Shown here: positions 1 through 13,263 of the stretch, piece by piece
Layout: each line of letters opens with the position of its first letter
Position numbering within the stretch: position 1 is the first letter of the stretch
Assembly: GCF_008831285.2 (NCBI RefSeq)
Contig: NC_045142.1
Span: 3,167,001-3,231,000 of the forward strand
Reading direction: 5' to 3'
DNA from: Nymphaea colorata
Taxonomy: Eukaryota; Streptophyta; Magnoliopsida; Nymphaeales; Nymphaeaceae
DNA length: 64,000 nucleotides
The notes under the pieces: model-generated
The model's input: only the letters and a program-made list of their open reading frames with translations
Told to the model about the DNA's origin: nothing
The model's database searches: none
Program-made: the position numbers and the translations under genes

Positions 1-1780
1 TATTTGCAAGGATGATGACTTATTTGATTAACTTAACTAAATGTCTACAAAGATATATATATATATATATATATATAAAATTGTATTAGAAGATTCCAAC
101 TTCAAGTATGGTGACAGTCACCAATTGGCAGTGGTGGAGCCATATATAAACAGAGGAGCATTACAATCATCGACTTTAATCATGCCCCTAAACATCCTAT
201 TGTATGTGTATATATATATATATATAGTTTGTGGTTCCCTCTGTAGAGGAGCTAGGTGTGGGCTTGGCTAGTGTTGATAGTTGCGGACACGAACCTATAT
301 AATTGATTTTAGTCAGTTACATACTTGGAGCTCTTTTTTTTTTTATGTTAGTGCCCTTCAACTACAAATTTCTAGATCTGCAACGGGTTCTTCTCAAATT
401 TAATTTTATATACAAATGCACTCCTTAACTTGATAATCTCAATCTATCCTTGTTAGCATTTTTGTTCATCCGACCCGCAACAATTCAGAGGAAAATTGGG
501 TAGAAATCTAAAGGGGAAAGTCTTGGTATAGGCAACTGGAGGAGATCTATAACCTGGTACAAACAAGAGAAAGAAACTGGTAATAAGAGTGTAGTTTAGA
601 AATTTGCATCATAGATTCATAGTATATAATATGAAGACAACAATAAAACCCTACTTTCTTTTGTCACTATTACTAAAGAAAAGATGCTTCTTGATTACGT
701 CATTTGCGGAATTTATCTGGCGTTAGGTAGATTAATCGACTCCGCAAAAGTAAGATCTAAACCCTCGTGGGTTCAATCAACCATCTAATCAAAGTCCACA
801 TCTTAGGTGATTGCGTGTAATAATCGACGAAATGCTAGATGAATAATTATTGTTGTCTGCATTAGGAAATCTAGTTATATCTCAAAGGAAAAGGATGACA
901 CATTGGCCTCTTTTGGGGTCAGGGTGGGCACTGTGACCATGAAATAACTGGTTGTAGTGGGAGACACTTTATCAAGATCTTTCAAGAGCCTAAAATTCAG
1001 CTAAACTTGATTGTTAATGAATCCAACGTCGTAATCCGAACAAAGTAAGCTTAAAATGAACTTTGGATGAATTAGAAAATGATATCCTCTATAAATGGTA
1101 TACAAATATGTTCTTATAAAATGTGTTCCATAACATATCCTTATTTGATAAAACATTATAGAATTATAGATGTTGTTTCTAAGTTCAACAACTAAACATG
1201 AGATATAACTACTTCATATATTTTTGGAACTATTTTAATATATGTGTTGTAAGACCATATGTTCCAAGGACATACTGCTTCCATAACATTCTTAAGAAAT
1301 GGTTTTCAAACTAGAAAAAGAAAATTCTTGTGAGAACCAAGTAATAGTAAATTGATAGATTCAAAAAATTCTTTAGGAGTCAATTGGTAGTAGGAATACT
1401 CTCTGAATGTTGTCGCAATGCCTCAAACATTAAGGTAGAATCATGAAACACTAGTTCTCAATCTTCGAGATATATTTATGAGACATTCATATAGTGTGTG
1501 TCGTATATTTTTTTTTCACGCCTCAAGTGGATCCGTCCGGGAACAATAATACCAAAAACATGGTGGAGAATACATCAATATGGAAATCAAGAATTCCATG
1601 CTCATGTGGAGCCCAAGTCTCATCGAACCTGTGGTTAGGGATAACGTTTTTTTAATGCAAAACTTGTTCACAAGCTTCTTGTTTTTTTTTTTTTTTTTTT
1701 TGGGTTTTTGCTAAGAACCATATCAATGTCCTTTTCATCATAATTTTAGAAAAACCTGCTTTTCTTTTTTAAACCTTACT
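1..1780. other. AT-rich intergenic DNA, no gene seen
   Basis: No reading frame here resembles a protein; the only longer open frame is built from the (TA)n tracts at about 54-76 and 206-226. The stretch at about 1086-1300 contains phrases such as TGTTCCATAACATAT and TGTTCCAAGGACATA. These recall the internal part of the TGTTTGGTA-ended elements at 37.7 and 60.2 kb, so it may be an eroded relative. A 22-nt T run lies near 1680-1701. Confidence 0.6.
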
Positions 1781-1899
1781 TCATAAAATCTCATCGCCCC
1801 TTTTATCGGGGAAAGATTTTCGAAAAGAAAAAAAAATAAAGGGGAAACAATATTTTAACAACAAAAAAAAATAAAGCGATTCCCTCGGAAACGATCCGT

Positions 1900-2260
1900 T
1901 TCGTTTAAAAACCGATTCGGTTTGACCGGGTAAGGGTAGAATCGTCATTTTAAGGACTCCCCACCCGCCCCCAGGAGGGATCTGGATCTCCCGGTTTGTC
2001 GATTGTCCGTACACCCTCCGTCCCCGTCATCGTCGCGATCTTTAAGTGGAGTCCAGCTGTCGCGCGACTCCGGCAGTTACCTGGTGGGCCCCGCGCCCAC
2101 CCCCCAACTTCTCTTTGTGCGAACATGGCTCTTATTCTTTAGTCCTCGAATTCTTCATTAATTCGAGGACCCACCTACCTATTATCATAATGCAGTTTAG
2201 AGGCTCCGATTTCCTGGCGATTCTATATGCTCCAAGAGCATGATCCGTTTCGGTAGCTAT
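1900..2260. other. GC-rich island with perfect hairpin, possible repeat fragment
   Basis: This short stretch is much richer in G and C than its surroundings and shows no credible reading frame. It contains a perfect hairpin at 2142-2170 with an 11-bp stem (GTCCTCGAATT) and a 7-nt loop. Some phrases recur at 47.48-47.69 kb: GGTGGGCCCC, ACCCACCTAC and GGCGATTCTATATG. That points to a dispersed element or shared promoter-type sequence rather than unique DNA. Its function is not known to me. Confidence 0.4.
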
Positions 2261-3789
2261 CGGATATTCACATATTCGGAAAGTAATTTATAATCTGAAA
2301 TTTGAATTGGATTTTTACATTCATATCTGAATTTTGGATCAAATTTATGCACTAGATAGAAGATATTTGTTTAAAAATAAATCTGATCAAAATTTGTATC
2401 TAAATTTAATCATATATTTATGTATATCTGAATTCAAATCCAATCTAGTGTTCATTTCTTAAATTCGAATTATTAATCAGATATTAATTTTTGTTTTCAT
2501 ATTCAATTTTTTTAAACGGTTCAATGAGACATTCAATGCAAATTGAATTTATTAACATCACATATCTTCTAGTCAAAATAACAAATAGTATTTTGATTGG
2601 CATAGATATCGTCACATGAAAAATAAAAATACAAAAATAAACCAAAGAGGCTGAATTTGGGTAAAAAATGGTAAAAATAGTATGTATGAAAATGGAGTTA
2701 GATTTTTAATCCTATCGGTAAAAAATACAATGTATAAAACACTGACGTTTCTTTTATTATCAATTATAAAAAAATGAAGCTCTTTTTTCACGTGCCTGAA
2801 TTGGCTAGGTACCGCTTCCGATGCAGTCAGCTGATTTTTTAATTAATCTTTTTTTTTTTTTTATTTTATTGGCAGAGGAGAGAAATAAAAAAGGGCACGA
2901 GCAAGAATATTTCTGTTTCAGTCTTCATGCTCCCTCCCTCTTCCCAAAGAAAAATATATTCTTTTTCATAGAGATAATATGTATATATTCCAAATTCCTG
3001 TGTTCACGAGCTCTTTTTTTTAAAAAAATTATTTTAAATTATTATGAATCTTGGAGGACTTATAAGAGAGCTGGCTAAGTAATTAATTATCTTTGTTTGT
3101 AGACTTTTTTAAGATCAATTAGAACCAAAACTACTAAAAAATACGGTTCGCAAAACCAAGAAAAATTAACAATGTGCTCAACCTAACATATTTAAAATAT
3201 GATGCAAAAATCCAAATAATGTAAAAAAATATACTGCGGATTTGAGATTTGCATTCTATTCTTATTCCTAAAGCAAACAATAGAAATTTGAGTTCCACAT
3301 TATGTTATAGAAATTATGTATCTTAAAAATCAATTGTAGCATCTCAAATCTCATGCTACCAAACATAGGAACCAAACAAATTTCTGAAAAAATAAATTAA
3401 AATGACGGAAAAAGGCTGTACCCAAATGACACGTAAGTTATGGCATATAATGTTTCAACAAACTGCCAAAATATATGAATTTAATATTTCCGTTCTCTAA
3501 ACAAGTAAAATAATTGTTTAACTTTTCGAAGACCAAGACAAATTAAAACTACTTTTGCTGCATTGAACCATGTCATGTTCATGGATTGAAGAAAAAAAAA
3601 AAGGAAAACGCAGATAATGAATGGAATAATTAAGTAAAGACCTCCTTATGATCTCCAATGCATTTATTTTAGTTGTTTTTTTAATTAAACCTTCATTAAA
3701 GCAATGCCAGCTTCAAAAGCAAAAGCCTCATCCATAACAGTAGAGATATAAACATTATGCTCATTTAAAAACGACTTTCTTTAATTCAT
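2261..3789. other. AT-rich intergenic DNA, no gene seen
   Basis: The first 300 bases are a degenerate AT-rich repeat made of variants of ATTCAAATC/GATTTGAATT. The same type of sequence recurs at about 14.09-14.40 kb. The remainder is low-complexity DNA with homopolymer runs. Nothing coding is supported. Confidence 0.55.
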
Positions 3790-5167
3790 GCCCAGCTCTA
3801 CCGCTTCAGGGAGGTATTAGAAATCGGTAGAAGTTCGAGGCGCTTATGGAAGACCAATAAAAGTGCGGGGTGGTTTCAGAAAAAGAAATCTTCGATTGAA
3901 TTCCATGTATTGGTCGAGCATCATTTAATAGATTCATGACAGCCAATAGGAAAAGATCCGGGCAAGAGAGCGCCCAAATGGGAATTTCGGTATAGATTGT
4001 GGAGCCTAGCGGCAATACTTTTCTCAGAATATTTTTCCGTCCAATTTTTTTTTTCTTGTCTCCCCTTCTACGAGAGGATAAGTTGAAGGGGATCGCCCCT
4101 TCGTCTCCAGTTTGCTCCGTGGAACGACTCGTCTCTGAGGAGATTCTTGGCCGCTTCTTCGACTCGTTCCTTTTCGTGAACAATTTTTTACTGTTTGTCT
4201 GTGGCTGTTCTTGGTTGGTTCGTTTTTTTGCCCCTTTCTTTTTGGGGCCTTTTGTTCTTCTTTTTGATATATGGAGTTTTTTAGTTCCGAATTCGGCTGA
4301 AAGGTTTCGGCTGTGGGGATCTAGGGATTTAAGGGCGATCGGCGGGGCGGAGGAAAGTGGGGATTGGCTCCACTGTTTGCGGTGTTGAGGCGGAGGCATT
4401 GCGGTGGAGGGTCAGCACGGGCGGTCTGGCGAGGAAAGATGTCGAGCTCGCCGGTTTTTGTGCAGCTTGCGAGGCGATGATGGAGGAGTCGGGTTTGGCT
4501 TGAGACAAAGTGTCGTTGGTCAGTGAGACGGCAACCCGGTGGAGATTGTAGCGGTTTTGGTGCTTGCTGGTTCGGGGGTTCGGGCCCGCGTAGTGATGGA
4601 GGAAAATCATGTTTGAAGATCCGGCGTGGAAGTGAACGGAGGTTTCTGGTTGAGGATCGTCGTGATCTGGTGGACGCTGGAGTTTTGGAACTCGCGCTGC
4701 TTCGGGTGCGGAGAGTTGGCGGATTCGGAGAGCAGAGAGACACGGGACGCCATTAATGAAGGAGTTGGTGAGTTCTCTGTGTTCTGTTCCTTTTTTATTT
4801 TGGCCGGGCTGTGGATTGTGCAAGACTCGGAAGAATTTTGGCCTTTTTTCTTTTTTTTTTTTTGAGCGTGATATTGATTATTTTTTTGGCTTTCTTCTAG
4901 GATTTTGATGACTCGAGCAGGGAAAATGGAGTGTGGATGCCGAAATACGGAGAGAAAATGATCGGAGACTAGTTTTGTAGTTAGGCGTGAAATACTTTTT
5001 CCTTCTTTGTGTTTCTCGTGGGCTGCGTAACACAGCTTGCAAAGCTCAGTGAGGTATCGCGTTAGGGCTTTTTCCAGCTCGTTACTTTCCTTGCTTCTTC
5101 CAGGCGAGAAGTTTGAAGTTCTATTTTTTGTCTGGTTCCAGTTGCAAGAGAGGAGGAGGCTGGGAAG
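3790..5167 (+). promoter_or_regulatory. COI1 upstream region and probable 5' leader
   Basis: This is the region directly upstream of the COI1 start codon. From about 4320 the composition becomes GC-rich, as is common around plant transcription starts. Long open frames exist on both strands (for example 3806-4399 minus and 4607-5257 minus), but they overlap one another in several frames, are rich in Arg, Ser and Pro, and match no family I recognise. I read them as compositional. A T-run of more than 10 nt lies near 4850-4863. The transcription start and any leader intron cannot be placed from sequence alone. Confidence 0.4.
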
Positions 5168-6883
5168 ATGAACAACCGGAGTTTGAGTCGAGCGCCGAGC
5201 TTCGGCATATCGGACATCGCTTTGCAGTGGGTGATGGGATACGTGGATGATCCTCATGACAGGAGCGCGATTTCTCTAGTCTGTAAGAAATGGAAAAATA
5301 TCGATGCCTTGACGAGAAAGCATGTCACAATCGCTCTCTGTTATTCAACGACACCGGAACGCCTCCGCGACCGATTTCCAAATCTGGAATCGCTGGAACT
5401 GAAGGGCAAACCACGAGCGTCGATGTTCAATTTGATACCCGAGAATTGGGGCGGATATGCTGGGCCTTGGGTCAGAGAGATCTCAAACGCGTTTCACTGC
5501 CTCAAATTTCTCCATTTCAGGCGGATGATAGTGTTGGACGAGGATATTGAAGTGTTGGTTCGAGGCCGCGGGCATATGCTCCAGGCACTAAAGCTAGATA
5601 AGTGCTCGGGTTTTTCTACAGAGGGGCTCTTGCATATTGCTCGGTCTTGCAGGTGAGGATCCTATTTTTTGATCTTCAGTTTTTTTTTTTTTTTTTTGTT
5701 TACTGTCTTTTCTTAGCTGGCCGATCCATAGGAGACGCAGCTTTTCTTTGGGTGCAGTTAAGTGTTTGGTCTGCTTGAGCCAGTCTTCGTTTCGTAAAAA
5801 CCGTATCAAGTTACGGGTATTTGCAGATCTTCTAGGGAATTGGAACACCGTGAGGACATGATTAAAATAGGTGGTTGAATAGTTTTAAATCTACAATCAT
5901 TTCGAAATAGATGAAGCTGGAAAGCGAGATCCTCTCGAGTTTTATTTTATTTATTTTTACTTCCAAATGCTTTTCTCTTGTATTTCTTCTCAATATTTTC
6001 AGTATGTTATTCCTTTTTTCCTTTCTATGCGTCAAACCTTACATCTTTTCTTTGCATTTGTGCGACTGAATTGAAGCTGGACCTCTTTTTTAATATATAT
6101 ATATTTACATTATTTTATTTTCACAATCTTTTGAGTTTCAAGTTTCAATATTTTCTTATATTTTTAAAATAACCTATAACTTCCTGAATATGACCTGTAA
6201 TACGTCATGAGTTAGGGCATCTAAATGTTTTGGACTGTTGGGGAAACCATTCTTATGTCGGTAGGATCATCCGTTCTTTATTTTCTGAAGACGGATAGAT
6301 TGCATATGTAACAAATTGAACAAAAATGTTCTGGTTCCATGGAATGGACTTCTTAATTCCCCCATGTGGTAAACGGTTCTCAGAATTTTCTTCTATTCGA
6401 ATGCGTAGTCGTGTTTGTTTGGGTTTAGATCTGTTGATGCCACTGGTCTCCGTTCAACTCCTTGAATGGTTTCCATTTAACGCAAGCGAAGAACTTTCTC
6501 GACAATTCAAAGACATAGCTGAAAAATAATTCTAACGATGTAAGTGAAAAGGCCCGACTTAAGTATGGTAAATGGAAAGTTATCATCATACATATTTGTA
6601 CTGGTGAAGGCGAAAGTTTGGCCCCCAAAAATATACTCGTGCAGACACGGAGATGTATACTTTTACATGTATACATTTTGCTATGGCTGGCTAATTTGTT
6701 CAATCTTAAACTGAGAGGTGCAAGTTCTTTTAATGTATGAATCTGACGCTATAGACGTATTGCCTCAAATGATAGAAAGCATACCCATCAAACCAGCGTA
6801 TGAATCATAGTATAATATATTTGCATGGGGACAAACACTTGGAAAAATAAAATGTATTTATCGGTAGACGTGCTTGATTTGAG

Positions 6884-6936
<53 letters not shown>

Positions 6937-8567
6937 ACAGAATTTTTTTTAGGCACGATTTGTAAATAACGTAATTCCATTGACAGATCTGTTATATATC
7001 TGTTTAAGTATTTTCATGTATCGTATGTATGCTTGGTTGCTTCACTTACCATGCATATGACTTGGGAACTTTTCCTGTATGATTAATAGGAGCCCTTTCA
7101 ATATGCTTATTGATAAGCACCTTTAGTAAATAAAAAATCTTGATGATTTTTAATTTTGTGTCATTCAGGTGTCTGAGAACCTTATTTTTTGAAGAGAGTT
7201 ATATTACTGATAAAGGTAATAATTGGCTTCATGAACTTGCACAGAACAACTCAGTTCTGGAGGTTTTGAACTTTCACATGACAGATCTCAATGTCAATGT
7301 AAAAGATCTTGAATTGTTGGCCAGGAACTGTCCATCATTAGTCTCTTTGAAGGTTAGTGACTGCGAGATTTTGGATCTTGATAATTTCTTTCGGACTGCT
7401 GAGAAGTTAGAAGAGTTTGGAGGTGGTTCTTTTAATAATCAAGCCGGACAAACTAATCAGTACGAGAATGTCTATTTTCCTCCCAACCTGTCCGTTTTGG
7501 GTCTTATCTACATGGGCACAAATGAAATGTCAGTTATATTTCCTTGTGCTTCATCACTCAGGAAGTTGGATCTGCAGTATGCGTTTCTCGACACAGAGGG
7601 CCATTGCCAATTGATTCAACGGTGTCCCAATTTAGAAGTTCTTGAGGTACGGTTTAGAATAAGAGTTTTTTTTTTTTTTTTAATTTTATTTTATTTTAAA
7701 TTTTTCGTTTTTCTTCTCTCCGTGTTTTAGTTGTCTTTCATTGAGGGGTTTTCTTGTTCTCGAGTTTTGTAGGTGAGAAATGTGATTGGGGACAGGGGAT
7801 TAGAAATTGTTGCTCAACATTGTAAGAAACTACGTAGGCTCAGAATCGAGCGTGGGGATGACGAACAAGGCTTGGAGGATGAACAAGGGATGGTTTCTCA
7901 AAGAGGCATATCTGCAGTTGCTCGTGGCTGCCCAGAACTAGAAAAGCTGGCTGTATATGTATCTGATATAAGTAATGATGCACTAGTATGCATTGGGACA
8001 TACAGCAAAAATCTATGTGATTTTCGCCTTGTCTTGCTTGATAAAGAAGAACGCATAACGGATCTGCCACTAGACAATGGTGTACGAGCCTTATTAAGAG
8101 GCTGCGAAAAACTCAGGAGATTTGCACTTTATTTACGGCCTGGAGGCTTGACGGATGTTGGTCTTGGATATATTGGAAAGTACAGCGCTAATGTCAGATG
8201 GATGCTGTTGGGCTATGTGGGTGAAACCGACTCTGGATTCCTGGAATTCTCCAAGGGTTGTCCAAATCTCGTGAAGCTTGAAATGAGGGGTTGTTTCTTT
8301 AGTGAGCGTGCGTTGGCTCTTGCTGTTTTGCAGTTAGCATCTTTGAGATACATCTGGGTTCAGGGCTATAAAACATCAACAGCAGGCAGAGATCTGCTGC
8401 TCATGGTTCGACCATTCTGGAACATTGAAATTATACCGCCAAGGCCTGCACAAGATGGTGTTGAGCAGCCCTCTCAGATATTGGCTTACTATTCACTTGC
8501 TGGTAAGAGAACGGACTGTTGTGAAACAGTTGTCCCGTTGTCTCCATCCTTGTTTGGATCTCCATAA
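5168..8567 (+). CDS. COI1: COI1, F-box/LRR jasmonate co-receptor (3 exons)
   Basis: Exons are 5168-5652, 7169-7646 and 7773-8567, joined in frame through GT-AG introns of 1516 and 126 bp, giving 585 aa against about 592 in Arabidopsis COI1. The degenerate F-box spans about residues 12-55 and the rest is a leucine-rich-repeat solenoid ending in ILAYYSLAGKRTDC. In the family, COI1 is the substrate receptor of an SCF ubiquitin ligase: it binds JA-Ile together with JAZ repressors and sends them for degradation in the nucleus. Family pocket residues are present: R83, F87 and L89 in GKPRASMFNL, R348 in RIERG, and A381/Y383 in AVYVSD. Alanine at the AVYVSD position is the state in Arabidopsis, a JA-Ile receptor; in Marchantia, valine there goes with dinor-OPDA sensing. 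The start ATG is the first in frame and gives the expected N-terminus. No break is seen. Confidence 0.96.
6889..6930. repeat. (CT)21 microsatellite in COI1 intron 1
   Basis: This is an uninterrupted CT dinucleotide run of about 42 nt inside the first COI1 intron, roughly 240 bp before the exon 2 acceptor. It is likely to vary in length between individuals. Confidence 0.95.
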
Positions 8568-11510
8568 GCACGAGGTCTGCTAAAGGTATATCATCTTTTA
8601 TTTGCATATCTCACTGTAAACACAATTATGTGTTGTTTACGACCTTACGTAGCTGGCTGCTGATTTTTTCCATCTGAAATAGTATACACTTCAATGTAGA
8701 TGACAATCTTTGGTTATTTGTCAGGATTTGTTAGTATGAGTTTTCTGTTTTAATTTTAGCAGTTATATTTCTGCTGACACATTGCAAGAATAGATGTTTC
8801 GGACTTAACAGGAAGTATGACATTATGAACAAAATGAAGTAATGTTCTGATTAAGTTGACTATAGTATGTTTTACTTGCCAATTTTTATGCAGCTTTTGA
8901 AGTAATGTTCTGGTCTTCTATGATCAGAAGATGAATGCCAGTAAACTGTATGTGTTGGAAAAACAATTTAATAAAGGAACCCCTTGTAATATGTTAGCCA
9001 AATAGGTAACTGCCACACAGCATCAGATATTAAATTTTAAGTAGTTGTATTGCTTAGTTGCTTGTGTAGCTGCTTCTCTTTTGCCTTAAGAGATCAGATG
9101 CATCAAAGATTCTGTATTTGTTGCGTTTCAGTTACTGTCTTTCTGCTAATTCTTATTCAGTTCTGTGAAGCAGGTCAAGAAAAGTTTCAATCATGATAAA
9201 GCAGGAGATGGTGGCTGTAAGAAGTGTCACCAAATTTTGATCTGGTTCACAATTGATACTCTGTATCGGAACATGAGGTCGTGGCACGGTGGTTTCTTCT
9301 AATCTCTTTGAGAAATTTGTGACGGAACTTTGAAAATATAAACTTGCAGTGCTGGCACTTTGCATCTTCTTCTCTAACATCTGATGGACCACAAGCGTGT
9401 TTGACATCTCACAGTGGGAATAAGGAAGCTCTTTTTCACAGCCTTAGTGTAGAATAATTGGAGTTGGAAGTCGTGAAAATGGAAGAGAATTAAATGTCCT
9501 TGACAGTCTGTTACCTGTTTGCCGGGTTTTGATCGGGCTTTTTTAACATGGAGATTGATTTCCAATGATCTGGCATTCATCTGCTTTTGGATTCTGAGGG
9601 TAATTACTCATTAGACTCTTAGAGTTCTTTTCTTGTCACTGCTTGTTCACTTTTTCTTCTCTCCCTTTGTCAACTCATTCTGCAGCTATTTTACTTTCAG
9701 ATTATTTATATGCCTATGTTATCTTTCTTTTTCTTTGATTGTTGTTGATCTACTTAGTTCCTTGGGATGGTTATCCACGAGGAACCACTTGCATGAATTT
9801 CTGGATTAATGTGAGCTACAATTTGTGCATCATGCTTCACTTAATTAGTTGTTAAAATTTAACTAATTTTTTGTTGTTAATTTTGGATTAATACAATTCT
9901 ATCTAGACTGAGACTCTGAGGTCATTGTTATGGCTCTCATTTGGTTTTTGAGGTACGAGTATGAGTTTTTTATTTTATTTGGCTCTGTGATTCGATTGGT
10001 TGAGCTGAGTCAGATATGGATAAATCCAGACCCATCAGGGCCTTTTGGAACTAAAGTGTCCTTTAATGAGATCTAGAAGTGACGAATATCTTTTCTCTGA
10101 CTGGAGCAATTCAAGGTAGGAGACATGGATTCCTTGAAAACCCTAGTCTCCTTCTGTCTCTGTCTCTCTCTCTCTCTCTCCGAGGCTTAGTTTGGAAACT
10201 CGATTAGATACCAATGTGTGGCATCTCACCATTTCCACGGAAATAATATTATTCATTGACAAAAAAAAAAAAGGGATGCGCTTTCATTCTTCAAAATATA
10301 ACTTGACAAGAGGGGAAGGCTTGAACAGTGCTTTCTTTGTTTCATTGACTTTGCATTATGCCTCTGTGTGGGAGCTGATTGCTGAAGACGGGGTGATGAT
10401 TCTCGTTCTTGTTTAGAACTACCATGAGGATGGTGTTTGGGTGAACGAAGTTGGGAAGGCAGTGCATGAAAACAAGGAAGAAATGAGAGGTTCTCTTATG
10501 AGCAGCTTCTGCGTCAAAATTACTCTTCTCCCTTTTGGTACTTAAAGTTGTTGAATGTCGAGTTACAAATTTACAATTAATATTTGGGCAATCTGAAATT
10601 TGAGTTTATAATTTCGTCAGGTTCTGAAATCATATATAGGGCCTTTACACTAGTTTACAGTTTCTGGGCTTGAGTTGCTTGATGTCTATTACTTTACTCA
10701 AAATGAAGCTAGGGTTCTATCATGATGGTGCACTCATTTGAAACGCTCCAGAAATATCCAGTCTTTGTTGTGATGTGGTGCTTTCTGTTTTAATAAAGTT
10801 TCTCATGCTATATCTTCACAGGCGTGGACTATGGTAGATAAAAGTAGCACTGATGCTATCTTGCTGTGCCCATATCGGCAAAGGGGGGCTTCTGTTTTCC
10901 TTTTTCTGTTCTTGTTGGACCAAATGGTTGAGGTTTGGAGACACAATGGATGAGTACCACTCACTGCTGGAAGTGCCAAATTTGCTTTTCAGAAGGTACG
11001 TGTGAAGAGAGCTAGTTTTGCTGCTATCCGTTGTTTGTTGTATTCTGCTACTTTTTGCGGGTAGCTAGCTACATGAGATGAAGTTTCATTTCCCTTTTCC
11101 GGCCAAACTTCTGGCTTGAATACTGAATGGGTTCCGTCGACATGGATGCCAAGCAAAGTGGTTTTGATGAATGTGACGGCTTATGATTTGTCAATAATCT
11201 CTGGAGATGACCTTTGAGTTCACATTTCCACAGTTTCCAGACTTGACTTTGCTAAAAATGTGTTCGGTAGTGAGAGGATGATCGTTGTTTGAATATCATG
11301 TGTGGGGGCAGGGTAAATTGACTTAGGGACATGACTCATGCTGGCTAGCTGGTTTTGCTACTTCAAAAAATTCCAGCGTGCATGCCGATGTCTTAGTTTC
11401 GACTTTCGCTGTTTCTGTCCGTTGCAGGTTAGAACTTCTTCCTTGGTGTTCTCCCTATGCCAGGCTTGGTTGCGTTGGGGAATGCATGTGACCTTTAGGT
11501 GAGTGAGAGG
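8568..11510 (+). other. COI1 3' flank, possibly a long spliced 3' untranslated region
   Basis: No protein-like frame is seen. The composition stays T-rich and transcript-like for nearly 3 kb, and two plausible GT-AG pairs are visible. One has a donor after GCTAAAG near 8587 (GTATATC) and an acceptor near 9171 (GAAGCAG). The other has a donor near 10996 (AAG|GTACGTG) and an acceptor near 11427 (GTTGCAG). They could be introns of a long 3' leader or of a separate non-coding transcript. This is inference only. Confidence 0.25.
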
Positions 11511-13263
11511 TTAACAACCAACCACTGAGTAAAATGCACAAATGCCCTCCATTAATAGTTGGCAAATTCGTCGATCGGGCTCGGATTGCTTACAAATCCA
11601 GCCATGAGTCAAGGCGTAGGCGAAGTGGAGCCCGACTTGACGAGGATCGCTTTTGACTCAGCCCTACTCGGCGAGGATCACCTTTGACTCACCCGGAATT
11701 GTTCGATTCAGTTGCAATAAAAGTATATTAAAATATAGCCCTTTAGAGAGTTAGAGACCTTATTTCATCTATAGGCAGTAAAAATTATATTGAAAAACTC
11801 TTAACCCGACCCAATCCGACCTAGTGACCTCGTAATCTTCCGATCTGAGTTCGATTTACATGTTTGCCAAATATGCTCCATTCCTCTTGTCTTTGGGATC
11901 TTGGGATGTATCGGGGTTTGGATGGGTGGTGGGTCGCTTTTAGCTCGTCGGATCACCCTCACCGTTTATGGCCCATAAGAGTAGCAACTACATGAATCAA
12001 AGCGGGGACGTACCATCTACCTGTTACCACGCTCCATGAAGCGATTCATTTATATATTCATATTGTTGAAATTGATAAAAAAATAATCAAGATTTTCAAC
12101 TTCTTGTATGGCAACTGCATCCATGTGACAAGTTTATATTGTTTCAAACGGGCGCGAAAGTTAGGTACTCCTGCGTCTTAATTTCCCTCTTTGGCAATTA
12201 TTCACAAGGAAGAGCGAGCCGTGAACGTGAAGGGAGTGCCCTGTCTAAGCTGATGATTTGAGCTCGGGTATTGGACGGACTGTATCCGGTATTTTAGTTT
12301 GATTTGGCATCGGCTCCGCTCTGGTAATCAGAATCCTGAGAGGTCGTAGTTGGATCCAAGTCATCCATCTTTTCGAGCACAAACAATTAATTGATGCTTG
12401 TGATATGGGTATGACACTACTAAAGGCGTGCTTGGTTGCAAAGGATTTATCTTCTCATCATCAGTCTTAGGAGGTTTCTGATACACATAGAATGATAGAA
12501 TTTTAGAATCAATTTGCTGATTTTTTAATAATTTGGAATTAGTAAACAAATGGAGTATTTTGCTTCTGAAATTAGAAAATTGAAACCTGAAATTTTGATT
12601 CCATTCCAGGTTGACGAGGACTTGTGATTCTGAATTTTTCATTCTGGAATTAAAATTTCAAACCATCAAATGCCCCCTTTATGGTGTAACTTAACAGGGT
12701 GTTTGACAAAATCAAGATTGTGCTTTTTGAACACATATTCTTAAAACAAATGATTCAAGTATAGGAGATGTTCTTGTTTCAAAAAACACTAATGTAATTA
12801 CGAATGTTGTTTAAGATCCAACAAACAAACACAGAATATATTGTTTCGTGCCACAAGAAGATTGCATTCTTAAAAATGTATTATAAACACACGCGCTTTA
12901 AGAATACAATGTGTTTATTACTAGAGGCCCCATAAAGATCAAGAATCACACAAACATAAAACATGGCTACTCTGCACAACTTTTACTTTTACTCGTAAAA
13001 ATATATTTATCCAAAAAATATGTTGATTTTCCCCCCTGCTTTTACAGTCGCTCTCTCTCCCTTCCATGGGCCAAAGGGGCACCTGGATGACACCTAAAGC
13101 TAATTTTGGGAGGTAAAAAATGGTTTTGTTTTCAAAGCACCATTTTATGTACATTTGGATGACATAAAAAATCAGTCCTACAAAAACTCTCTTTACAAAA
13201 ACTGTTTTTCAAAAGGGAGTGAATAACCGAGACACCCCAACTTTTTCGAAAGGCCCTCCGTCA
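11511..13263. other. Intergenic DNA, no gene seen
   Basis: This is AT-rich spacer. At about 12690-12900 there is sequence starting GGGTGTTTGACAAAAT with internal phrases similar to the TGTTTGGTA-ended elements further along. It may be a decayed member of that family, but no clean terminal pair was found. Confidence 0.45.

Noticed and set aside
4321-5257. Overlapping minus-strand frames of 140, 164 and 216 codons upstream of COI1
   Set aside because: They are open in several frames at once, lack known domains and lie in GC-rich leader-type sequence; one also overlaps the COI1 start antisense.
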